This document shows, one piece after another, positions 58,580 through 64,000 of a stretch of DNA of 64,000 bases; position 1 is the first letter of the stretch; every line of letters starts with the position of its first letter. The notes beneath the pieces were generated by a model. That model made no database searches, was not told the origin of the DNA, and saw nothing but the letters and a program-made list of their open reading frames with translations. The DNA comes from Desulforamulus aeronauticus DSM 10349 (GTDB lineage Bacteria > Bacillota > Desulfotomaculia > Desulfotomaculales > Desulfotomaculaceae): NCBI RefSeq assembly GCF_900142375.1, contig NZ_FRAR01000009.1, positions 109,020 through 173,019 of the forward strand. Direction: 5' to 3'. The translations under genes were made by a program, and so were the position numbers.

Positions 58580-59875
58580 ATGGCAGTTTATGTTGTTCAG
58601 TCAGGGGATACATTAGGTGCTATTGCCACTAGATATGGTCTTACACTGGAGCAGTTGCTACAGTCTAACCCTCAAATCACCAACCCGGATACTATTTTTG
58701 TGGGGCAAGAAATTACGGTACCTGAATTGAGTGAGCCAGATACCACAGCACCTCCTACAACACCCGATCCGGAGGTAACCGATACACCCGTTTTGGGAGC
58801 GACATCGAGCCAACCCGGTGAGCAAGCAACTATCCGGGCTAATCAAAATCGAATCAATGCGGTTCTCGCGTCCGCCAGACCCTATGGAGCTTATACTACC
58901 AGAGTAGTGGATGACTTAATCTATGTTCTGGTGATCAGCAACGACGAACTTCGGCAGGGTGAGCGGCTTCGCATTCGCTTGTATAAGATTAATATTTCCG
59001 GTGGGGAGATGAGGCTTCGCTATACGACCGGCCAGCGCTTAGAATTAGTGGTGCGGGATTCCAGAAATCTAGCCGAAGTTTGGCGATATTCCCGGGGACG
59101 CAGTTTTAGTCAGACGTCTGGAACGGTTATTATAGGGAGAAATGCCTTTGCCGTTTACGAAAACACCTGGGATCAAAGGGATAATTCTGGTCGTCAGGTG
59201 TCTGGGGGCAGATATGTTTTAAATGTTAGCAATGTGGCCAGAGGCTTACGGGATGAGATTATCAGCATACCCTTTAGAATTTTGGGCGGCGTAACACCCA
59301 CAACAACCCCCAGGCCAACTCCTAGACCAACTCCCCGGCCAACCCCCAGACCAACCCCGGGACCCACACCAGGACCCATTCAGTGTACCGGGGCAAATTT
59401 ACTGAGAAATCCCAGTTTTGAAAGCTGGACTTCATCCTCTAGGCCTGTAGATTGGAGTGCTACGAATGTGACCCAAACGACGGCAGCTTTCTCCGGCCGG
59501 TATGCTGCCCTGTTAGGCAATGTTCCCACCCAAAACGCAACCTTATCCCAGCGGATTCCTATCGTGGCCGGCAGCAACAACCGAGTAAGTTTCCGGGTGG
59601 CTGAAGCTGTTGAGCGTGGTCTGCCAGGCAATTTCGAATTTGGCGTACAGGTACTTTTCCGTAATCGGGCAGGTACTGTGGTGGGAGTAGTTCCCCAAGG
59701 TCCTTTTTCACCGGCTTTACTGGAAGATGAGCGGTATGAGTTATTTTCCTTTACCACCGGTGATGTTCCCAGAACCGCCGAAACTGCAGAACTGGTACTT
59801 ACCTTTAATCCTTCAACCGGCAACAGAAGCAGGGTAAGAATCGATTTTGCAGAAATACGCTGCCTCAGTAGATAA
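58580..59875 (+). CDS. LysM - BsuPI-like - PTPR linker - carbohydrate-binding-like protein
   Basis: 431 residues. LysM domain at residues 3-48 (YVVQSGDTLGAIATRYG, FVGQEITVP). A Pro/Thr linker, then a domain with the pattern of the BsuPI proteinase inhibitor (about 110-235; RLELVVRDSRNLAEVWRYSRGRSF, ENTWDQRDNSGRQVSGGRYVL). Next a Pro-Thr-Pro-Arg repeat linker (about 240-268) and a beta-sandwich domain starting NLLRNPSFESW (about 275-431), like a carbohydrate-binding CBM4/9 module. There is no signal peptide, so it may be a spore-coat-type protein, released by mother-cell lysis, or use another route. ATG with GGAAGGAAGGG. Confidence 0.75.
   Translation: MAVYVVQSGDTLGAIATRYGLTLEQLLQSNPQITNPDTIFVGQEITVPELSEPDTTAPPTTPDPEVTDTPVLGATSSQPGEQATIRANQNRINAVLASARPYGAYTTRVVDDLIYVLVISNDELRQGERLRIRLYKINISGGEMRLRYTTGQRLELVVRDSRNLAEVWRYSRGRSFSQTSGTVIIGRNAFAVYENTWDQRDNSGRQVSGGRYVLNVSNVARGLRDEIISIPFRILGGVTPTTTPRPTPRPTPRPTPRPTPGPTPGPIQCTGANLLRNPSFESWTSSSRPVDWSATNVTQTTAAFSGRYAALLGNVPTQNATLSQRIPIVAGSNNRVSFRVAEAVERGLPGNFEFGVQVLFRNRAGTVVGVVPQGPFSPALLEDERYELFSFTTGDVPRTAETAELVLTFNPSTGNRSRVRIDFAEIRCLSR
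59308..59371 (+). repeat. 12-nt tandem repeats encoding Pro-Thr-Pro-Arg/Gly
   Basis: About five imperfect copies of CCAACYCCYRGA-type units inside the LysM gene. Third codon positions vary while the amino acids are kept, arguing that the protein linker is what is selected. Confidence 0.8.
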
Positions 59876-59877
59876 AA

Positions 59878-59908
59878 TTAAACTCCCCGGGATCTCCGGG
59901 GAGTTTAA
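59878..59908. terminator. Hairpin after the LysM gene
   Basis: TTAAACTCCCCGG, loop GATCT, CCGGGGAGTTTAA, 13 perfect pairs. A clear U-tract is lacking on the plus side, so termination strength is uncertain. Confidence 0.65.
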
Positions 59909-60050
59909 CAATTTCATAGGATTATAAAAGTAGGAAGAATGTACTTTAAACTCGCGCCTTTTTGATAAATCCACATAGATAGCTTGGCGATTCACCGCCA
60001 TGCTTCTTTAGACACTGGATGGTAGACTTTGGCTAAAAGCTACTAAGGCT

Positions 60051-60275
60051 CTAATGTCGGCAGGCACTGCAATTACTGGAAGTACAGCCGTGACAACTGT
60101 CCCCCCGGCTACCAGCCAGTGCACCTGGATTATCTACCCGAAAGCCAGACATGATTCTTTTGGGGGCAGCGGCTTGGCAAGAAGGACAAACTAAATTCTC
60201 GCCAGTGTCCCCCATTGAACACAGTTTGGCAAATTTGTGTTGACATTTTTCACAGCGGAACTCATACATTGGCAT
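60051..60275 (-). CDS. FmdB-like zinc-ribbon protein
   Basis: 74 residues. An N-terminal FmdB-type zinc ribbon: MYEFRCEKC (Cys at about 8 and 11) and CPSC (about 29-32). The tail is rich in glycine, serine and cysteine (CHGCTSSNCSAC), a feature of many FmdB homologues. Role is generally unproven; the first member was linked to formamidase regulation. ATG 60275 is 6 nt after GGAGGTG; an upstream in-frame start gives no better site. Monocistronic. Confidence 0.8.
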   Translation of the reverse strand: MPMYEFRCEKCQHKFAKLCSMGDTGENLVCPSCQAAAPKRIMSGFRVDNPGALAGSRGDSCHGCTSSNCSACRH

Positions 60276-60809
60276 AAAAAACACCTCCAAGATAGCCTTT
60301 GGTTAAGGGCCAATTCTCATATCATTTTATCATAAAACCGAATTACTCGTAAAATGAACTCAAGGAAAAGTCAGAAACAAACAACAAGCAACCCTCACAA
60401 AAATACATTTTTATTTGCAACTCTGAAATCTTGTTTCTTAGTTAACTAGTATATCCATCTATATAATGCTCCATACACAGGATTTTAAACCTCTAAACAA
60501 GCAGCTTGAGATAACCTTAAAGGATTACGCTTAAAAAATGGGAATATGTTCCCAAGGGATTTAGAAAATTGTGGCGAACTTCCAGTAAAAAGAGCTGGAG
60601 GTGTAGAGAATGCTCGATATATCTTGGATGGTAATTCTCTTTTTTCAATAACCGGAATGTTTTTGTGACGTGGTTGGGTTTGCAGGTGATAAACTATAAC
60701 CCTTCATTTTATGGATTAGTTATGGTGTCAGTCATATATGGCCCATTTAATCTGACTCGGGGCAGTATGTGAAAGGGTTTCAGAGTGATTACCAAAAGGG
60801 GGTATATTT
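60276..60809. other. 534-bp gap with one candidate structured RNA
   Basis: AT-rich, no open frame with a ribosome site. The only clear structure is the hairpin group at 60539-60646, listed separately. Confidence 0.6.
60539..60646 (+). ncRNA. Candidate small RNA or leader with three hairpins
   Basis: Three stems in about 105 nt: GGGAA/TTCCC (60540-60553), ACTTCCAG/CTGGAGGT (60578-60602, one G-T pair), and AGAGAAT/ATTCTCT (60605-60640) running into TTTTTT. The last one is a terminator shape. No known riboswitch class recognised and no firm promoter seen. Confidence 0.35.
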
Positions 60810-61388
60810 TTGAAAAAAACCTTTCTAATCACAATATTTCTAATAATTTTATTTGTATTAGTGGGAAATAACCTACTAAATTTAAATCAAAGACAAGTTT
60901 CAAAAGATCCTGGGAAGGATGATAGTCTTTCTCCAGAGACACCAACTCTACAGCAAGAGTCAAAAGAAATCCCTTCAGAAAAAAAGCATGGTCCTTTAGT
61001 GAGTATGCAAGTTAAGGTAAAAGGAATGGATTTTGGCATTGGGTCGCAGTGTGAAGATATTCTAACTACACTGGGTAGCCCAAAGGAGGAAGGTATTTTT
61101 GAGGGAAGCTATTATCTCTCGTATGAACAAATTATCTTCTTCTTAGATTCGATGGAACGGCAAGGGAGGGTAGCATCATTTGCTGTTTGGAAAGGAATGG
61201 AAATTGAGAGAGCAACGATAGGGATGACCCCGGATAATATTAAAAAGAAGCTTGGAAGTCCTCTTGAGGAGGGTGTTAATCCAGAAAAAGATTACTATTT
61301 ACTTTACAAGATTGGAAATAACTCAGTTATTTTTTTCGCAAAGGATGAAAACTCACCGACAACCAGTGCTTTAGTCAAAAGTGAGTAA
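60810..61388 (+). CDS. Membrane-anchored protein with two tandem homologous repeats
   Basis: 192 residues. N-terminal helix (FLITIFLIILFVLVGNNLL, about residues 5-23), a charged linker, then two copies of a small unit: KGMDFGIGSQCEDILTTLGSP (about 71-91) and KGMEIERATIGMTPDNIKKKLGSP (about 130-153), each followed by a tyrosine-rich strand (YYLSYEQIIFFLD; YYLLYKIGNNSVIFFA). This pattern recalls BamE/SmpA- or DUF4309-like domains of extracytoplasmic proteins. Function unknown. TTG start with AAAGGGGGT. Lower GC than the genes to the left. Confidence 0.65.
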   Translation: MKKTFLITIFLIILFVLVGNNLLNLNQRQVSKDPGKDDSLSPETPTLQQESKEIPSEKKHGPLVSMQVKVKGMDFGIGSQCEDILTTLGSPKEEGIFEGSYYLSYEQIIFFLDSMERQGRVASFAVWKGMEIERATIGMTPDNIKKKLGSPLEEGVNPEKDYYLLYKIGNNSVIFFAKDENSPTTSALVKSE

Positions 61389-61528
61389 GATTTACTAGAA
61401 GGGTACCGACAACATATTTTGGCAACAAAGGTTAATGTGATAAAGATGTGGTAGGTATATGATTCATTTCGTTTATTCCTAAGTTGTTAGTTATGGCAGT
61501 TATGTGTCTTTATCAAGGAGAGAACAAA

Positions 61529-61556
61529 CAGTTTGTAGAGAAACTGGCTCTTTTTT
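61529..61556 (+). terminator. Weak intrinsic terminator
   Basis: CAGTTT, loop GTAGAG, AAACTG, then GCTCTTTTTT. Confidence 0.55.
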
Positions 61557-61586
61557 CAACCCAAAATAATGAAATTTTTAACACAA

Positions 61587-61652
61587 CTTGCCGATAAAAC
61601 TAAAATATTGTTGCTAGAGCTCAATAGAGGAATTGTGCAGAAAAGTAAATAG
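61587..61652 (+). pseudogene. Remnant of a RAYT transposase 3' end
   Basis: Encodes ...ILLLELNRGIVQKSK followed by a stop. The same ending (LLGLNRGIVQKTRIN) occurs at 63823-63870 behind the larger RAYT pseudogene, and a REP-like palindrome follows both. Only about 21 codons are left. Confidence 0.6.
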
Positions 61653-61670
61653 ATAACCCAAAAAGGAAAG

Positions 61671-61697
61671 GTTGTCAAAAAAACCGTGCCCTTGACA
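61671..61697. repeat. REP-like palindrome 1
   Basis: TGTCAA ... TTGACA arms around AAAAACCGTGCCC. Same layout as the palindrome at 62125 but degenerate. Confidence 0.6.
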
Positions 61698-61713
61698 TAT
61701 GGGGAGGATGAAT

Positions 61714-62118
61714 ATGAAAACCCACAAATCAATTATAGCAATAGATTTTATATACATCGTTATTATGACTGTATGTTCCGTATTTTATATGTTTGCTGAT
61801 TTTAGCAAAAAGATTTCAGGGCAGTGTAGTTTTGCACAGTTCGTATTTTCAATATTGGTAATCATTATCTTTATTTTTAGATTGATAAGAAAAAAGGATG
61901 GATTGCCTTCATATATCTATGTCATTTATTCCTTAGCGCAGCTTGTAGCTGTATTCTGCTGGATGATCTACGCATCTTATACATTTTATATTTTTCCTGG
62001 AGTTAAGGCGATAAACTTTTTAGGTCTAATGGTACATATATTGCTAATTGCTTGGGGTATTAACATGATTAGCATAAAAAAGAAGATACGGAATGGAGTA
62101 ATCGAAAGCGCAATTTGA
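61714..62118 (+). CDS. Four-helix membrane protein of unknown function
   Basis: 134 residues with four predicted membrane helices (AIDFIYIVIMTVCSVFYMFA; FVFSILVIIIFIFRLI; YIYVIYSLAQLVAVFCWMIY; FLGLMVHILLIAWGINMI) and basic loops and tail. ATG 61714 lies 7 nt after GGGGAGG; ATGs at 61699 and 61708 are upstream of or too close to it. No family recognised. It lies between two REP-like palindromes in an AT-rich, probably acquired segment. Confidence 0.6.
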   Translation: MKTHKSIIAIDFIYIVIMTVCSVFYMFADFSKKISGQCSFAQFVFSILVIIIFIFRLIRKKDGLPSYIYVIYSLAQLVAVFCWMIYASYTFYIFPGVKAINFLGLMVHILLIAWGINMISIKKKIRNGVIESAI

Positions 62119-62124
62119 TTGGGG

Positions 62125-62151
62125 GTGTCAAGGGGACGGTTCTCTTGACAC
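62125..62151. repeat. REP-like palindrome 2
   Basis: GTGTCAAG (62125-62132), 11-nt centre GGGACGGTTCT, CTTGACAC (62144-62151). The perfect form of the family, 61 bp before a RAYT start codon. Confidence 0.75.
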
Positions 62152-62211
62152 AGTTGCTATTAGAGAGTGAAGCTAGGATAGCTATTTTTTGGGGATAAAG
62201 GGGAGGAAGCT

Positions 62212-62262
62212 ATGCCCAGACACCAGCGAATACTAAGTGAAAACGGAACCTATCATTCTTAG
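62212..62262 (+). pseudogene. RAYT transposase 5' remnant (16 codons)
   Basis: ATG with GGGGAGG, then MPRHQRILSENGTYHS and a stop. MPRxxRxxSExGxYH is the usual beginning of REP-associated tyrosine (Y1) transposases. Homology ends at once; the rest of the enzyme is replaced by sequence leading to an SDR gene. Confidence 0.65.
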
Positions 62263-62382
62263 TAGGTTTTAAAGACTATAACATTTTTGGCTGAATACTT
62301 AAACATACCATGGGAAGGATAAAAAGGAGAAAAATTCTATATCCTGAAAAGATAAATATATTTTAGGTAAGGAGGAGAATGA

Positions 62383-63279
62383 ATGAGTCAACATTATCCA
62401 TATATCGGTATGGTAAAGCAGGAAGTAAATCAGCCAATCGCTTTCCCTTCGCAACACCAGCATCCCCCTGGATTTGAATATCTTATTAACCCCCGTCCGA
62501 TTTTTGATTACCCGGGTTATGTAGGAAGTGGAAAATTGAAAGGGAAGGTAGCGATAATTACAGGCGGTGATAGTGGATTCGGCAGGGCGATTGCGGTAGC
62601 CTTTGCAAAGGAAGGTGCAAACCTTACAATTTTATACCTGAATGAGCATAGAGATGCAGAAGAAACCAAAGAATACGTGGAGAAATTGGGTGCAAACTGC
62701 CTGCTATTGCCCGGAGATTTACGAGATCCGTCTACCTCTAAGTCAGCAGTAGCTCATACTATGGAAACGTACAAACAATTGGATGTGGTAGTAAATAATG
62801 CAGCTGTGCAACCATATACTAGAGATATAATGGATGTGTCGGATGAACAACTGGAAAACACATTTCGCACTAATGTCTATCCACTTTTTTATATGACAAA
62901 GGCTGCACTACCTTATTTAAAATATGGGAGCTCTATCATTAGTACAACGTCTAGAGTTGCTTATGAAGGGGCATCGACAGTTATTGACTATTCAGCTTCT
63001 AAAGGTGCTATTGTCTCCTTTACTCGAACTATGGCTCTATCTCTTGCAAAAAAAGGTATTCGTGTAAATGCTGTAGCCCCAGGACCATCTTGGACACCAT
63101 TGAGTGTTAGTACTTATCCTCCAGATGATGTAGCAATCCTTGGGACAGAAACTCCCATGGGGCGAGCCGCTCAGCCATTTGAAGTTTCACCAACATATGT
63201 TTATTTAGCTTCAAATGATTCAGCATATGTTACTGGACAGGTACTCCACGTAAATGGCGGTCTAATTCGTTATTCATAG
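62383..63279 (+). CDS. Short-chain dehydrogenase/reductase (YhdF/YhxC type)
   Basis: 298 residues. The extended N-terminus (about 50 residues, HPPGFEYLINPRPIFDYPGY) is typical of the stress-linked SDR subgroup. NAD(P) motif ITGGDSGFGRAIA (about residues 57-69), NNAAVQ (about 139-144), catalytic Ser-Tyr-Lys in TTSRVAYEG ... YSASK (Tyr about 203), and cofactor loop APGPSWTPL. Substrate unknown. ATG 62383 with AAGGAGGAG. The gene is intact while the RAYT pieces on both sides are broken, so it was probably brought in by insertion or recombination. Confidence 0.88.
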   Translation: MSQHYPYIGMVKQEVNQPIAFPSQHQHPPGFEYLINPRPIFDYPGYVGSGKLKGKVAIITGGDSGFGRAIAVAFAKEGANLTILYLNEHRDAEETKEYVEKLGANCLLLPGDLRDPSTSKSAVAHTMETYKQLDVVVNNAAVQPYTRDIMDVSDEQLENTFRTNVYPLFYMTKAALPYLKYGSSIISTTSRVAYEGASTVIDYSASKGAIVSFTRTMALSLAKKGIRVNAVAPGPSWTPLSVSTYPPDDVAILGTETPMGRAAQPFEVSPTYVYLASNDSAYVTGQVLHVNGGLIRYS

Positions 63280-63399
63280 TCACAAATTTATAGAAGAGAA
63301 GGGGAGCAGCTGGAAGGTTGCTCCTTTTTAGTGATTAAACCTAGACCAATAATTGATGAAAATCTTACGGAGAGATTGATATTGATGAAATGTACTATA

Positions 63400-63870
63400 G
63401 ATGATGAACGATAGTTACTATCTGTTTTTTGATACATTCATAACAATCCGGTTAAAGCAGGGATTGTGGAAAAAGCCAGGGCAATATAAGTGGAGCAGTT
63501 ACAACAGTTACTTGAATTCACACAAGCCAGAAGCAAAGATGGTAGATACAAAAGTTATCTTGTCTCTAGTTGCAAATGATCGGAAAAAGACAATACAGGA
63601 ATTCAAGAAGTTTTCGATTGAGAAGGATGAAAGCGAGTTTCTCAATATAGAAGAAGGTAATAGCTGGACAGTTGAAGAAGTCAGATCCTATTTGGAAGAA
63701 TATCTGACGAAGAGATGGAGCGGGAAAAGTATGGAAGAGTTAATAAATAATAAAGACACCCGTGGGGTAATCATAAGGGACCTTAAGACGAACACCCGGC
63801 TATCCGTTAGGGAATAGCTAATTTGCTAGGACTGAATAGAGGGATTGTGCAGAAAACGAGGATAAACTGA
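63400..63870 (+). pseudogene. RAYT (REP-associated Y1) transposase, 3' part, degraded
   Basis: Joined over three frames it reads DDER*LLSVF*YIHNNPVKAGIVEKAR, then QYKWSSYNSYL and on to LSVRE, then ANLLGLNRGIVQKTRIN and stop. RYIHNNPVKAGIV and YKWSSY are conserved RAYT motifs. Lesions: TAG at 63412, TGA at 63430, an extra G in GGG at 63479-63481, and a lost base near 63815. The N-terminal catalytic half (HUH and Tyr) is absent. Confidence 0.8.
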
Positions 63871-63887
63871 TAAGAAGAAAGGAAATG

Positions 63888-63904
63888 GTGTCAAAGGAAC
63901 CGTC
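63888..63904. repeat. REP-like half palindrome 3
   Basis: GTGTCAAAGGAACCGTC, the left half and centre of the palindrome family, 18 bp after the RAYT pseudogene stop. The remaining bases to 64000 are AT-rich, with no gene seen. Confidence 0.55.
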
Positions 63905-64000
63905 AGAGATCACTGAAAAACACATCACAAAAAATGACAAATAATGAAAATATTATCATTGAATAATATAAAAAGGCCCTCCAAATGGTATAATTAGGCT

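Larger units (their letters stand above)
61389..61713. other. 325-bp gap with terminator, RAYT tail and REP
   Basis: Holds a CAGTTT/AAACTG hairpin with T-run (61529-61556), a RAYT 3' remnant (61587-61652) and a REP-like palindrome (61671-61697). No intact gene. Confidence 0.65.

Noticed and set aside
59308..59371. CRISPR or intergenic satellite
   Set aside because: The 12-nt repeats are in frame and encode a Pro-Thr-Pro-Arg linker.
63937..63960. Fur or PerR box at the window end
   Set aside because: TGAAAAT and ATTATCA abut without the central base, and the surrounding DNA is so AT-rich that the match is not significant; the gene it would control is outside.

Overview
The window looks like a chromosomal segment of a spore-forming, strictly anaerobic, low-to-mid GC Gram-positive of the Peptococcaceae, close to Desulfotomaculum/Desulforamulus. 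The reasons are a mur/fts division cluster running directly into spoIIGA-sigE-sigG, a class III (anaerobic) ribonucleotide reductase, spore photoproduct lyase, a stand-alone Ni-CO dehydrogenase, LUD-type lactate oxidation genes, cytochrome c nitrite reductase, and heavy use of TTG/GTG starts with strong Shine-Dalgarno sequences. The genus is inferred; nothing in the window proves it. No rRNA, tRNA, CRISPR array or prophage was recognised.

Layout. 1-1.8 kb: feoAB (iron uptake, minus strand, feoB cut by the window edge) behind two Fur boxes. 1.9-6 kb: a TyrR-like sigma-54 activator, Hsp20, a GNAT enzyme, a small unknown protein and a PHP phosphatase. 6.1-22.3 kb: mraZ-rsmH-ftsL-spoVD, then murE-murF-mraY-murD-spoVE-murG-murC-murB-murA. 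22.5-27.3 kb: ftsQ, two DUF881 genes, sbp, a shortened ftsA and ftsZ. 27.3-31.1 kb: two small genes, then spoIIGA-sigE, sigG and ylmC. 31.3-34.1 kb: LUD/Fe-S lactate oxidation. 34.2-41 kb: a methyltransferase, a large c-di-GMP protein, a chemoreceptor, an orphan response regulator and splB. 41.4-44.5 kb: nrdR-nrdD-nrdG. 44.8-50.6 kb: a small AsrC-like ferredoxin, marR, DUF169, a CMD protein, and a DUF2339-DUF3999 pair. 50.7-54.4 kb (minus): cooS, a Crp/Fnr regulator and a methyltransferase. 54.5-58.4 kb: nrfHA with the ResB/CcsA haem-attachment genes. 58.5-64 kb: a LysM protein and FmdB-like protein, then an AT-rich region of unknown genes, REP palindromes and broken RAYT transposase copies around an SDR gene.

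How it works together. The central 20 kb makes lipid II (MurA-F, MraY, MurG), exports and polymerises it (SpoVE, SpoVD) and assembles the divisome (FtsL/Q/A/Z). It passes straight to the first mother-cell sigma factor (SigE with its protease SpoIIGA) and the late forespore sigma (SigG). The flanks supply anaerobic energy metabolism: lactate oxidation, CO oxidation, nitrite ammonification with its cytochrome c maturation, and anaerobic dNTP synthesis.

The most interesting signals are regulatory or repetitive. They are: a spoIIG promoter with the unusual 22-bp spacer, its -10 buried in the hairpin of the upstream terminator; a sigma-F/G promoter before sigG; an NrdR box inside the nrdR promoter spacer; an array of MraZ boxes; degenerate heptanucleotide arrays (RGCYnAn) confined to intergenic gaps, mostly in the mur cluster; a family of small inverted-repeat elements ending in GCCAAGTTTTTCTAAC; an FtsA that appears to lack subdomain 1C; and a decayed RAYT/REP system.
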